This document shows positions 1 to 11,590 of a stretch of 64,000 nt of DNA, piece by piece. The notes under the pieces are model-generated. The model saw only the letters and a program-made list of their open reading frames with translations, ran no database searches and was not told where the DNA came from. The position numbers were made by a program, and so were the translations under genes. The first letter of the stretch is position 1. The number at the start of each line of letters is the position of its first letter. Source of the stretch: Kappaphycus alvarezii (taxonomy: Eukaryota; Rhodophyta; Florideophyceae; Gigartinales; Solieriaceae); NCBI GenBank assembly GCA_002205965.3, contig NADL03000748.1, positions 1,736,001 through 1,800,000 of the forward strand, read 5' to 3'.

Positions 1-3000
1 ACCTGAACAGCACGAAACTGCACAAACAGGAACCCGCCCCCCTTTTCTCCCGACGGCCGCCGTCTGAAACGAGCATCATCGCCTTTCTTACCACCCGCTC
101 ACAACTGTTGCACTACATGCGCTTCTCCTACTACTGTACAACCCTCGCTTGCCAACACAACAGGGACCACCTTCCAAAGCACAAAGATTCGAATTAGTCC
201 GCCACCCCTGCAATCCCGTCTACGTCCATTCCCCACCTCGACTCTGCCTACATCTCGCACCGTCTCCGCTTCCGTCATCACTCCTCATGCCCCTTACCAC
301 TCCCCCTCCCTCCACCGTCCCCAATCCGAAAGTCCTGCACTGCCACGCCCCCACTCCCAATCCCTACCCCGACCGCACCCCTGCATCTCCACAAATTCTA
401 ATGCGCCCGCAATCCACCAACACCCACCCTCTGCTCGCTGCGAATTACGTCAAACTCGCACCTAAGCTTCGTACCAGATCATCCATCTCGCAACCGCGTT
501 TGGAAGAAACAATTGAATGCATGCACCTTGTCCAGACCGTGTGGAAGCACAACCAAGCAGTGCATGATTGGCACTGCAATTGCGATTTCTCGGTTACTCC
601 TATCGATTTGATAGACAGTTCCGCCTCTTGCCCAGCGAATCTAAGGCGTGGCGGAAATTGCGCAGGCCGACGGTCACGAAGCCCTTGCGCACAGCTGTAA
701 TAGGGCATTGGTGGCAAAAATAAATTGGGAAGACAGCGCGACAGGAGGCGATACTCGGTCTATGCGCCGCTTGGTTGGTCAGTGCCTTATCCAATCGGTA
801 TTCCGCTTGAGCACTTGCTCGGCAAGTGATTTTTATTATTTTAGTTTTTTTTCGCGGGGAATGCGGTTTGTTGCTGATTTTGTTTTCTTTTTTTGGTTTC
901 GTGGTGGAGCATCGCGAGCGTGCTTTTTTGGACATGTGCCACTTGCACGTACCTTTTGTCACAGCAAGTGTGATTGAAAAGTTGAGTGTCACAAAAAAAG
1001 CAGACGCTGTTTGTGTTGTGGTGGCTTTTTTCTCTTTTGGAGGGCTGCTATGGATGGTTGGGTCCAGGTGTGTAATGCACTGGAAAGAGGTGCGAGAGGT
1101 ATGGTCGCGGTGGCTCGTGGTGTCAGCACGACATGCAGGTATGATGTGTAAGGCGCAGCAGTGGATGAGATGCTGTTCTCGTGCTGAGTTGTACTAATCC
1201 TTGTTACAAAAGACCTGATAAAGAGTACGGTGAGGAGCAAGTCGTGAACAGCAAAGTTACTGCTTCATTGATGGTTGACGGACCAGATGGGTGGCCAGGT
1301 GGTGATTGAGTGTTTTGTGATGTCGATGCTATACAGTAGGTCCTAGCTAGAGGGACCGGGAGCAAGTGGCTACAGTACTTGCGGTGTTGTCATGCACCAC
1401 ACTGTACAGGGGCGGCAGTAGCAACAGTGGTGGCAATACCATACAAAGGCTTACTGGTGTGTGGCTGGAATGGTAGTGTTGTAAGCATTACTTGAGCGTT
1501 ATGGCGATTTTGTGCAAGTGGTAACTTGGGCGGCAACTGTGTGGCCAGAGTGTGTGGGAAGCTGTGTACGTGCGGTTCTGGGGATAAGAATTAGTCCCGC
1601 TGATAGAATCAATCCAGTCGTGGCACCCGGGCTCTTGTTTCCAAGCTGCATAATGGCAATCCCGGGCTACACTACCGTTTCCCTCAATTGTGACAACGTT
1701 ACATCCGACGCGGGTACAGGGTGACAGAAAAGATGACGGCAGGCCCTAGTCGTTTTCAGTAGACTCACACAGCCGCTGGGGTAGCAGGACTCCCACCACG
1801 GGAGTTCTCTGAAGTTGTACACACCCTTATTGGTACTACTTTCGCTGTGACCTGCGTTTGCTCGGCTATTTGAAAGGTGTCAACGTTAGGTGGACAGGAG
1901 TAACGTTCCGGCCAAAAAGGACCGAAACAAGCCTACAGTATCTTATCGGAGACAACCGGCGATTTTCGTGTTTCGGTGGTAGCGGTGTCCACGTGACGAT
2001 GCCAACAGATCTATCACAGCGAAGTTTTCAACATCGTCGAACGTGGATCAGTACCAATTGACAGTCGGCCTGAAGAAGCCGGCTTTAGCTGATATCGTTT
2101 CTTCTCCGTGCTGTCCTCCTTGTGATGTGCCAAATTGCCGGGAAGATTACGGAAACTTATTGAAAACCAAGCCCCAAGGGAACGGCGTCTTTACCGTGGT
2201 AGTGGTAAAGCGTATGCCCGCCGCGGAATCATTGGCAAACGTACAGCTCATCCAGAGGGCCCGCAATAAACTAATCCTATTTCCCCCTCGCACGGAAGAG
2301 AAAATGATATTTACTCATTATTTATCTGAGGTGTGCGCAAACTCTCCGACAGTGTCCGAAAACAAAGGGACAGGTTGGCTACTGGCAAACTGTAATTACG
2401 AATATCAAGGAACAAGAAAGCAAGTCCGCGTTAAGTGAATACACGTTACTCACAGCGCCTCCGAAAATGCATGAAAGAACTTTTCATTGGGAGAATCATC
2501 GATTTTGGGGAAAGTCGTTTTGCATGCACGCACGTATCAAGTTTCATTGAATTTTTTTAGTTAATCGCATAAATGCATTTTTGCCATTTTCAATTTGGCT
2601 TTGACTGGACACTTGTTCTACGGTACTTTGGCATCGGATGTGTCACGGAACTCTTCAGTTTCAGATTCCATGCTATTTACTAGCGCTTCGGTCCATAACG
2701 ATGTCCATTTTGTCCCGCTCCTCACCGCTCGTGGCCGACGTGGAAAATCCGGTTAGCTCCTAGCCGACCAGTCGGACCAGTCAGTGTACTGTCCCGTACG
2801 GACACAGTTTGAACTGTAGATGTCAAATGCGAGTGAATCACGTGCACTTCTAATCTAGCAGGCTCCATCGGCATTGGCTTTTTAACATCAAAGACTAGGC
2901 TCCCTTAAGCAGATGTGAAAGTGGCACTGAGGTATGTTTCTGCTTTTGTGGATAACTTTGAGCCAGGAACTAACCGAGATGAGCTATTATGAGTAAAACG

Positions 3001-3090
3001 AGTGCCCGGGAGAGAATGAGTTATGCATACCAGGGCAACTGAAAGTACCACATCTACTACATTACAGCGATTCGGCTTCTTAGTAACTTT
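1..3090. other. Stretch without a supported gene
   Basis: The first 460 bases are rich in C and T on the plus strand; the rest is mixed sequence. Several open frames of 70-180 codons occur, the longest being proline-rich at 149-700. None shows a domain I recognise, several lack an ATG start, and they overlap one another on both strands, so I call no gene. Partial upstream exons of an unseen gene cannot be excluded. Confidence 0.5.
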
Positions 3091-3099
3091 ACGGCATCA

Positions 3100-4560
3100 G
3101 TAAAACGGGTGTCCGCGGCAATAAAGCACAGTACATACAGTGAACTGTACTGTACTTTACTGAGAGCTTTGCCACTGCGACCTTACATCACTGTTGGATT
3201 GTGATAGCCTCAAGGTGCTATACTGCACTGTACAGTACTGTGGTGTACAGTAGTAGAATTAGTGACCATTTCGGGACGGAGTGATGCCCGATGAGTTCGC
3301 CATCAAAAAGTGTCAATTAGAGCATTCTGTATTGTAGTTTCGGAACCTGCATAACAGTTTTGATCATCACGATATATGTGCTTAACGAAAACATGCGGTT
3401 TTGTGGTGTATGCTGTACGATCTGTAATGGGTATCTTGTGCATGTACAGTACTGTACAGTGTGCCTGACAGCATTACAGTATTTTGTTGGAAGCAAAGTG
3501 TTAGGAAAAGCGATGTGCTGCAGTGTCTGATAACGTGAACTGTAAGCACAGAGGTTGCACAGGACAGATCGAAATCGAATAGCCTTTAAGAGAGTGGAAG
3601 TCTACAAATACTGTACTGCACAACATGCATGCCGTAGCCACAGCACAGTATATGTCGAATACTGTACGTGCACAAGGTGTACAGTGTAACTGTAATTACT
3701 GACCAAGTCTGGTGACCACCAATAAATATCAACATATCTGTGCAAGTACTGTAATGTACAGTACAGCATACGGTAGTGTAGCACTGTTAAGTATAGAACG
3801 TTGACACAAAAAGTAACAAGCAGTACTGTACGGGCCCCATACTGCGGGAAACATACAGAACTGTACGCCCATACAATCTCATATACTGTACTGTTGTTTT
3901 GTACAGTAACATCTTGAGTGCAAACTGTGTCTGCACGATACACTGACTGGCCCGACCATTCGGCCGAGTAGCTCTACCCGGATGTTCCACGTCTGCGAAT
4001 AGAGATTTGCACAGTTCTGTATGGTGCATACACATGGCACAAAAACTTGGATTCAAAGCTGATTTTAATTTAGAAAAAGAACTTTACAGTAACGGATTGT
4101 CTTCTGTTGAAACTCGGGGTACTGTATATTTCGCGTTAATGAGCTCAATTCCGCGATATTCGTATGCTCAGTGAAGATTGCTGTTGCGCTTACAGTGGTC
4201 ATTTTTCATAAAAGGCGGGAAAGCAATATGAAGATTTTTAGAGAGAGTCAGGCTGGAAATCATTTATTCATGTAAGAAAATCAAGATGTGATCCAACGAA
4301 CTTAGCAAGAGATATGTAAACTTCAAGCATGTGTCCAACGGGGTGCGGTGTGCAACGTGGATTATATGATATTCAAGTACGGCAGACGAGCAAATTTTAA
4401 CAAGAAAACAAAGAATGGGAGGTTATTTTCCCTTTTGTCGTTTGGAATGTTTGGAGATGTATTGGTCCAATGGAATTTGCGGAAGAACAAAGCAAAGAGG
4501 AAAATAGTCTAGCGCGTCTCGTAAGCATGGTACTGTACAGTAGATGCAGCCCCAATAAAA
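3100..4560. repeat. Region dense in TACTGTACAGTA-type palindromic words
   Basis: Words such as GTACTGTAC, TACAGTA and CACTGTACAG recur many times between 3,130 and 3,950, for example near 3,145, 3,225, 3,445, 3,650, 3,745, 3,825 and 3,890, with one more near 4,530. They are scattered rather than tandem and are their own reverse complement or nearly so. The same words recur at 8,010-8,145 and 8,925, and a CACTGTACAGTG word lies inside the copia LTRs. No gene is supported here; the open frames in this stretch are rich in Tyr, Val and Cys, as expected from translating the repeats. Confidence 0.6.
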
Positions 4561-5123
4561 TATGTCAATTACGAACGTTGCACAATTGCATACTGTTGCC
4601 CCGTCCCAGAAATATAAAGAAATTTTACCGCTGTTCAAGCTTGTACAACATACATACATTTGTACAGAAAATGGCACGGAAAAAGCACTGTAGGTTTCTG
4701 ATGGTCGTCGACACACTTGCTAGCCAACGTCTTTTTCTAGCTCTGCTGCAAACCCCGCTTTTTCGGAGTGAACAGGGCATGTTGTGATCGAAACTCGAAA
4801 CCTTTTGAAACGGGCCACATACAGTATCTCGAGACTGAACTCAAGACTCCATCTCCCGACACCCAGTCAGCCTTATCTTTATCGAACGTTACATCGCCAT
4901 TTTCCTTCGTGCCGCAGAGGGCCACATGCTGTTCCACCCCACCTTTTAAAATACTCCCATCTCCTCCCTGCTCCAACTTTCCTAGCCCTCCCCTCTTTTT
5001 CCCCTTTACCCCTCTTCCCCCCGCCTACTGCCCCGTCGCCCCCCCACTCCCGCCACCCTCTCTTCACATCAAACCCTCAAAACCCTCTTATCCCCACCGT
5101 CTTTCACCTGCCCCGCTACCACT

Positions 5124-6868
5124 ATGATTCGATTCAGCCTCCGCAACCGAGCTAGAGATACTGCCCGCGACCCTGCTGACCGTCCCAACAAACCTCTCGG
5201 CAAATCCATCCCTGTTCGATCCCCACCTTCTAGCTTCCTCCCCAATTATGACCCCCTTCCCACACGTCTCCCTGACGGTCTGGCCTTGGATTACTATTCC
5301 TATCAACCGTCTCCCTACTTTAAACCTCAGTCCGCCCTTCAGTCACGCCGTCGTCATGATCAACCCGCTCCTAAAACCACTATCGTCACTGACCTTGGTT
5401 TGGATTTCGACTCTGTTCAAAGGAGCCAAGCACGTCCTTTCGATCCTTTGGACTTTATTCCCGTGGAGAAGCGAATCCAATCCAAAGTCGCACAACTGCG
5501 CTCTTATCTCGTCGACGCCGAAAATCTAGGAGACATCGAAGTGCTCAAAGACCTCGTCGGCATTCACGACGCCACACTCAACAACCACAACCATGCCGCA
5601 CATCTCACGCGCATGCAAATCAAAGAAGCCAAGATCATAGCCGGCATATCCGATCCAGCCCCGCCATATCCTGATGTCGAACATACCAGCATTCCCATTC
5701 GCAAGGTACCCGGCAATCCTATTCGCCACATCAGCGGCAGAACTCTCAGTGCATTGAAAGCCCGCTCTGCGTCGGGACGTTCCGGTCAGCGAGGCCCTAT
5801 TCGAGTTTCGACCGATCGCTATCGTGACCATGTGAACAGGAATCGCAATCATTCCAGCTTTGGACGTGGGAAGGAGGTTGCCAAGTTGTCGCGCAAGTCT
5901 TCTGCGCGTTTGAAGCGTCTGGGTAGTGCGGGTTCGGTTCTCATCCGTCGTCTGAGTAAGGTGTCTGTGGCTGAAGATTCTTCTACCGCCTCGTCGAATG
6001 ACAACAACCCGTTGTCGTCGACGTTTGATCAGGAGACTATGAAGAGGTTGCGAAGCGCGCCCCACGATGTGATTGGAGAGTATGAGGCAGAGCTGGCGCG
6101 GCTGGAGCGCACCATCGGGCAGAAACAGGAAAGCTTCGGGAGGCAAAGGACAGACTGGAAACCAGGAGGGTGATTCACAACAAGGTGATGCAGATTTTGG
6201 ATCAGTTTTATGGGGGATTGCCCGGATGGGATAACGATGCCATCGCAAGACGCATGCTTCCAGAAACAGCCGAAATGACCGAGGCTGGTTTGGAGGCGGA
6301 GCGTGATTTGGCAGATGCTAGATTGGTGAGGCAACGTGCGCAGGCGGCGTTTGGGGACCATGAGAGATGCTTGAGGGAGTTGCAATTTATCTCGGTCTCT
6401 TTGAATACCTTCATTAGGCAGGTAGAGGATATGATGTTGGTTGTGGAGCAGGTGGATCCGCATAGGAAGTTTGTCAAGATGCAGGCGAGTGGATTGGAAG
6501 ATGCACTGGCTGAGAAAACGGTACTCTTGGGACAGTGCATTGGGCAAGCGCGCATTGCAGTAGATTGCAGTGTTGAGGCCCCTAGGGTGGGTTTACTGGA
6601 AAAGGATTTGAGAAAGTTGGGAGACAGTTTTAGCATAGAGGCAGGCGCTGTGTCCCGACAGGGCGGACTGAGGAGAGGGGACTTTGCACCGTCGTTACAT
6701 TTGGCAAGATCTGCACTTTGTGATTGTAGGATGGCGGAGTCGTTTGTGGCGGCACGTGTGAAGATGGTAGGGGAGGATCTTGCTACGTTTGACATGCGGA
6801 CGGAACGATGTGAGGAGTATGTAATGCTGGAGAGGGTGGGCATCTTGGACCAGTATCATCCAGCCTAA
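5124..6868 (+). CDS. Large coiled-coil protein of unknown function, frame broken once
   Basis: The ATG at 5124 follows a C/T-rich leader and opens a 349-codon frame that ends at 6173. It encodes a Pro- and Arg-rich N-terminus, a helical segment at about residues 110-165, a Ser/Arg-rich middle at about 200-300, and the start of a coiled coil. Near 6126-6132 the coding sense moves to the -1 frame and the same heptad pattern continues (KLREAKDRLETRR) to a TAA at 6868, giving about 580 residues in all. I see no GT-AG pair that would repair the frame, so either one base is missing in this allele or assembly, or the gene is a very young pseudogene. The C-terminal part has long amphipathic helices and no catalytic motif I recognise. 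The gene is convergent with the MOCS2 unit, 194 nt away. Confidence 0.65.
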
Positions 6869-7062
6869 TTGTGGATGAGGTAGACTGAACTTGGCGGTGA
6901 ATTGAGTTTGCAAAAGGCTTGTGGCTTTAGCGCTGAAACGGAATCCTTATGTTTGGTTATGATTTGTGGGTGAGAAATGTTGACGACTGTTACTGCGTAA
7001 GTTTAGGGGAAATGCGGATATGCGTGCGAGTGTGGTGTGTGGCTTTAGCAGCGTTAACAAAA

Positions 7063-7675
7063 CTACAAGGCGCGACCAAATTCTTTATTTGCTTTCCATG
7101 TAGAGCCGTCCTCGTACACTTCCTTCTTCCATATAGGCACAGTCGCCTTGAGATCATCAATAAGGAAATGGCAGGCGTCTGGCACATTTTCAGCGATGAC
7201 CGCGGGACACGCAAAGGGAAAGAACCTCTGTCAGAAATGACATGAAACAGCCTTAAAGGCATGCCCAGCGGGGAAACCCCCAAATGAAAAACTTACCGAT
7301 CGCCTCCCGGCGATGTGGGGCCGACACAGCGATAACGACGGAATATTCACCGACGTCAACGCGGCCCAAGCGATGCATGACAGCTATTTTACAAATATCG
7401 GGCCACTTATCGCGAGCCCTTGCACAAAGTTTATTCATCTCCTTGAGTGCCATGCTTTCATAAGCCTCGTACTCCAACAATGTAACGAGCTTTCCCTCAA
7501 ACGAGTCCCTCGTACTCCCAACAAAGACACTGGTAGCACCAGCGGCGTTGGTTGCGACGGCGTTGGTAGCGTCGTCGAGCGACAATAGGTCAGATGTCAG
7601 AAGGACGGTATCGTGGCAAGTGTTGGTCGTGTTATCCGCCGCTGATGGGAGGGATGACGGCGAGTTGGTCGCCAT
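7063..7675 (-). CDS. MOCS2B: Molybdopterin synthase large subunit (MoaE/MOCS2B), two exons
   Basis: This is the catalytic large subunit of molybdopterin synthase, which transfers sulfur from the small subunit's C-terminal thiocarboxylate to precursor Z (cPMP). Exon 1 runs 7675-7297 from an ATG and encodes the family core ([42 protein letters not shown]). Without splicing the frame ends soon after in unrelated residues. Removing 7296-7179 (GTAAGT donor, CAG acceptor) joins phase 1 exactly to exon 2 (7178-7063), which supplies the missing conserved tail with its active-site lysines ([16 protein letters not shown]) and ends at TAG. The product is 164 residues, normal for the family. The ATG lies 44 nt inside the end of the MOCS2A frame, so one transcript probably carries both proteins. 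Confidence 0.92.
7179..7296 (-). other. Spliceosomal intron of MOCS2B (118 nt)
   Basis: The donor reads G|GTAAGT at 7297/7296 and the acceptor GCCAG|AC at 7179/7178 on the minus strand. Splicing keeps the frame (exon 1 is 379 nt, exon 2 is 116 nt, 495 in total) and restores the MoaE signature across the junction as Ile-Asp-Ala. This is the only intron in the window that I can demonstrate. Confidence 0.9.
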
Positions 7676-7901
7676 GTTGAAGCGGGACTTGAGAGGTGGA
7701 GGAGACGTATTCCTCGTTTAATGCGAGGACTATGTGATCGGCAAGCGGGGTGAGAGCGGGGTAGCGGGTGAGAATGTGGTGGGTAAAGGCGGTGTGTGGG
7801 GTGGTGGATGTGGGAAGGGAGATGGTGGTTTCGTGGGTTTGAGTTAGCTCGCGGGCGCGGGCAAAGAATAGTACTTTGATCTCGGTCTGGGTGGAGTTCA
7901 T
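7632..7901 (-). CDS. MOCS2A: Molybdopterin synthase small subunit (MoaD/MOCS2A)
   Basis: This is an 89-residue ubiquitin-like beta-grasp protein, the sulfur carrier of molybdopterin synthase. It begins with the typical strand (VLFFARAREL), has the family's LNEEYV segment, and ends in PPISGG; the terminal Gly-Gly is adenylated and thiocarboxylated by a MOCS3/MoeB-type enzyme. The ATG at 7901 gives the usual family length; the open frame extends upstream to 7970, but those residues (Pro- and His-rich) do not look like the family. The stop is TAA at 7634-7632. The next gene, MOCS2B, starts at 7675 in another frame, so the two overlap by 44 nt. Translation of MOCS2B would need leaky scanning, reinitiation or alternative transcripts. 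Confidence 0.9.
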   Translation of the reverse strand: MNSTQTEIKVLFFARARELTQTHETTISLPTSTTPHTAFTHHILTRYPALTPLADHIVLALNEEYVSSTSQVPLQHGDQLAVIPPISGG

Positions 7902-10129
7902 TGGCGATCGGGGGAGGGGATCAAGTGGTTTGGTGCGATGGTTGGGAAGGTGGGAGATGGTTGGGGGCACCTCGTATTAAAGGTTTGACGCTGGGTTGCC
8001 GGTCGAAGATGCACTACAGTACTGTACACCTGTGACAAGATTTGCCAGGCCTGAACTGATGTGGCATTGTCGAGAATAAATCTCACGCACAAAACCACAT
8101 GTACTGTTCAAGTACAGTACAGGACTACACTGTTCACTGCACCACACTGTAGGAATGCTCTGATCTGTCCCACGCTATTTTGCTGCAAAACAAATGGATA
8201 CATGATTTTATTAAATTTTTGGATGTCTCCTACACCAAATTACACCAAAAAGTGTTGGTGTTTTTCAATGAAAAAATCCTGTAAATTTATATGGTATGAA
8301 CATATCACTCCTTGGAAAACTCCCCTCGGAAAACCAGTAATGCAGGAATCCATGAAACGGGCCAATTACAAAGCGAGAGAGATTAAAAACGAAGTTTTAA
8401 TGCACTCAGTATCAAGGCGGTGATAATTGGTGCCGAACGATTTTCAAGAAAGCACCCGGCAGGTGTTGCAGTGCAATCCTCTTCACACTAATATGCCACA
8501 TTGGAGAATTCCCAACTTCAACCCGCTGACCTCACTTATTGCAGCGAAAGTGAGGCGATACGATACGAGTCGTTCATCGCGAATTCTGCCAAAACTAGAC
8601 TTATTCCCCTCCCCATCTCCACCACACGAGGTTGGCACCCGGATGCCTCCGCGCTTCTAAGCGCGTGGCACGGAATCTGCCAGTAAGGACTATGGAGACA
8701 TACGGAAAGGTTAAACAAGTCCTCACTCAAAAGGCACGCCGCAGCGGCATCAATGTCTAATGCCGCCTGCCTGATGGCTGGACTCCCGCCCGTTTTCTAG
8801 GGTGACGTAGGCACGCTGCTAACCTTTTACTGTGAAAGCAGCTTACACCCACTCGCCTCAATCCCTAATAGAACATCTGGCCTCACTTCTGGGAATGACA
8901 TTAACTTCCAAATATGAAACTACAGTACTGTACCCAAAATTTCCCGCCCTTTACCATATTCAAACACGTATCCTTTTGCATACATACTGTACCATTTGTT
9001 CACTTGAGACTGTCCCTTGACAATCATTCGATCTACCCGAGAAAAAGGAACAATTCTGCTGGAAATATTCCAGACGTCCATATGGCAAAATCCCTTGATT
9101 CCAATTTATGCCAACATGAATACCCTTGTCGTGCTTTGCTCCCGTTTCTCTTCCTGTCTTATTCATAAGTGTCATCAATTACGACACCCTTACTTATTGT
9201 CGCTGACCTCATAATTCGAGAGACGTGCAGTATCGTGTTGACAAACAGTAGAAACAAAACGGACTCCGATTTTTTGGCTCTCTCTGCTCCCTCTCACCAC
9301 ACGCTGACAATTAAGGCAAGCGGTGTAATTGGAGGGTACGAAATCAACAACACATACGGCACAATGCCTCCTAATCTCCCAACTGCTTTGCATACCATAG
9401 ACATAAACTGCGCAACCTCACCTTTTCCCCGAATTACTCGCTTTGTATCTCTCCCGTTGATGTCGTTAACGGAGTAAACTTCACGCCCTCGTGCTGCACA
9501 GTTTGCACTGCGTCGAGGTCTGGACGAGTAAGTTACCAATTTGAGTTAACTTCAGTGTTTCCTGCCTAATCGCGTATGATCCGAGGGGTGAGGCATTATG
9601 CACCCTACGCGTGTGCAGTAGTTCGCATAGACCAAGTTTAGTCTTTTTTGCGTGACGCGCTCTCCTGCCCACCGACACGGATCCGTCCCAACATGTCCAC
9701 TGCCATTTTGTTCCCCTTGCTTTTGATACTCTTGGTGCTCTGTCTACCCGTTCGCGACAAGTTATCGACGACTGTGCCAAGCATATCGCGTTTTGGTCTG
9801 CGTGACAATTCAATCATGCAAAGCGTCAAATATTGTAGCGCCTCAGTTATGCTATTTGGTCGAGTATGGCTACTGCTCTCCTTGCTCGAATACCGTGTCA
9901 CGGCGGGGGTCTTTCTCAACCTGAATAACCCGTAATACCTCGTATGATATTGTTTGACGACCACCCCTCAAAGAAATAAAAGCATATTTGCTTGGCGGAT
10001 ATATCCAAAAAGGCAGTAAAAGGGTTCGCCAAGAGCATCCGCACCGGTCAGCGCAAAGTAGCGAATCATCAAAATTTGCAAATTTGATGTGATGATACGG
10101 TTCGCACCGGCCCAAGTGCGAAATGGCAG
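7902..10129. other. Intergenic stretch, no supported gene
   Basis: Upstream of MOCS2A lies a C/T-rich segment (minus-strand sense) that should hold the promoter of the two-gene unit; I see no clear TATA box. GTACTGTAC-type palindromic words recur at 8,010-8,145 and 8,925. Open frames around 8,061-8,423 and 9,169-9,935 carry no domain I recognise. The 81-residue frame from the ATG at 9692 starts with a very hydrophobic leader, but lies among overlapping frames of the same size on both strands. Confidence 0.5.
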
Positions 10130-10203
10130 GAGTGCTAAATTGACAAACCGAGGTGGCAAACAAAAAGTTGTTTTGCCCCCGTGGATTTCCGACTTTAGCA
10201 CTC
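10130..10203. repeat. Imperfect 74-bp fold-back
   Basis: The ends are perfect inverted copies over 10 nt (GAGTGCTAAA at 10130-10139 and TTTAGCACTC at 10194-10203). The interior also pairs in part, with GGCAAACA on one side against TGTTTTGCC-like sequence on the other. It could be a miniature transposon remnant or a transcribed hairpin; nothing else identifies it. Confidence 0.4.
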
Positions 10204-10340
10204 ACACCATTTTGTGTAGGGATGGTGATGTATCGCGGGAAGATGCAAACTGTTCAGGCAGAAGCCGGAACGGCAATGATATATAGACTACCACGCACGA
10301 TCGCGCGAGATTTCATCGACTGCTCAGCGAAGACGCAGCG

Positions 10341-10890
10341 ATGACTAAGACAGGGAGCAGCTCGATCACAGCGCCGAAGCGCGGGTGCAACTACTGTATA
10401 CTGCGAGCGAAGATGTGGCCATGTCACGAGCCTACATGACCGTCAGCACGGACCCCATTGTGGGATCTGAACTGAAGAGCGGCACTACTACTGACGCATA
10501 TACGAAGCGTACAAGACGAACAAGCCGAGGGACGTCGCCGTCCGTCCGGCGAGCTCGATTGAGTCGCGCCTCAAAATCATGGTGACGCAGTGCACGCGGT
10601 TCAGCGCGTGCGTTGCGAGCGTGAAGACCCTGAAGCGGAGCCGGGCGAACAAGGACGACGAGTTGTGCGTCGCGACGGCTTTGTCCAACAAAAAGACGGT
10701 TACTCACCCGCAAGAGGACATGGGTCCTAAGTTCAAGTTCATGCCGGATCGGAAGGTGCTGCGCGTTGTACCGAGCGTCAACGCAGCTGACGCCGCCACA
10801 CCAGGCACAGCGATAAACGACAATGAAAAAGTCAGCTCGGAGGCGTCGGTGGAAGGGTCAGAGGCTGGGTCTGTAGTACTGGGACTGTAA
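10341..10890 (+). pseudogene. Myb/SANT-like DNA-binding protein, two frameshifts
   Basis: The ATG at 10341 begins a short basic leader. A 1-nt shift then leads into a frame with SEDVAMSRAYMTVSTDPIVG, a pattern I associate with Myb/SANT-like proteins of the NAM-associated and Harbinger-companion type. A second shift near 10,500 leads to YEAYKTNKPRDV and then SSIESRLKIMVTQCTRF and the helical RSRANKDDELCVATALSNKK, followed by an acidic, Ala/Ser-rich tail ending at TAA 10888-10890. All pieces read in the expected order, so this was one gene of about 180 codons. Proteins like this often accompany Harbinger transposases, and a Harbinger-type fragment lies at 15.4-15.8 kb, but I cannot show that they belonged to one element. 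Confidence 0.6.
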
Positions 10891-11590
10891 GGGTTCGTCG
10901 GTATAACAACAAATAAAATTACCTAGTTTCGCTCGCCTAAAGGATACACAGATTCGCCAAAAGGGGTTAGACAGAACTAGAACCAGAAATAGAGGTGTTC
11001 CAATGGTTGGGCGTGGAGTCGATAGGAATAAAAGGGGGAGACATTGTCGCGGACGCCTATTTGGAGACCGCAGAGTAGTTGATCAAGGGGTGCTTGCTTC
11101 CTTTACTTTTTCGCGTTCCCTCACCACCGGCTCTCCTTATAAGCCTAACTAACTACCTTACCAGGACTCCTGTAGCGTATCTCCTAAAGGACATGTGGCC
11201 TACCTACAGTCCTCAATGATGTCCGCCAGTAGGAGTTTCGGTAATGTTCACCGCTCCTCCGTGGTCCACCTGTAACTCCTTGGTCTCTAACGGCCCTACC
11301 CTTGGTCCATTCGGCCTCGTTGGCCCGGCACTATCCTTACGGCAATACTGTGGGTAGAACGTATTTATGTCTGGCATTTGTTGGTTTGTTGATTAGTTGA
11401 GGTATGGTTGATGAGTTGATTGATTGATTGATGAGAGAAGATGGACAGTCCAGAAGATATAGCTATCTTAAATACTAATTTGTAAACAATTCTTCCTCCA
11501 AAACTTAGTCAAGCTATGACTGCGGAATATGCAATCGGGTATTGCAGAAAATTAATTGTAACCAGAGTTTGCCAAGTATTCGGTACTGTG
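10891..11590. other. No gene seen
   Basis: This mixed sequence has no long open frame. A short run of the 4-mer TTGA occurs near 11,415-11,432. The last 80 bases lead into the tandem repeat that follows. Confidence 0.5.

Noticed and set aside
149..700. 183-codon proline-rich open frame on the plus strand
   Set aside because: The frame lacks an ATG near its start, its composition follows the C/T-rich DNA, and no domain is visible.
1858..2438. Two successive frames that might form one small gene
   Set aside because: The second frame opens with a non-ATG codon, they are in different frames, and neither resembles a known family.
6695..6913. Long minus-strand frames opposite the coiled-coil gene (also 5,526-6,547)
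   Set aside because: They are shadows of the plus-strand gene, whose coding pattern and coiled-coil heptads are much more convincing.
9692..9935. 81-residue frame with a signal-peptide-like start
   Set aside because: Overlapping frames of similar length exist on both strands, and there are no homologues that I can name.
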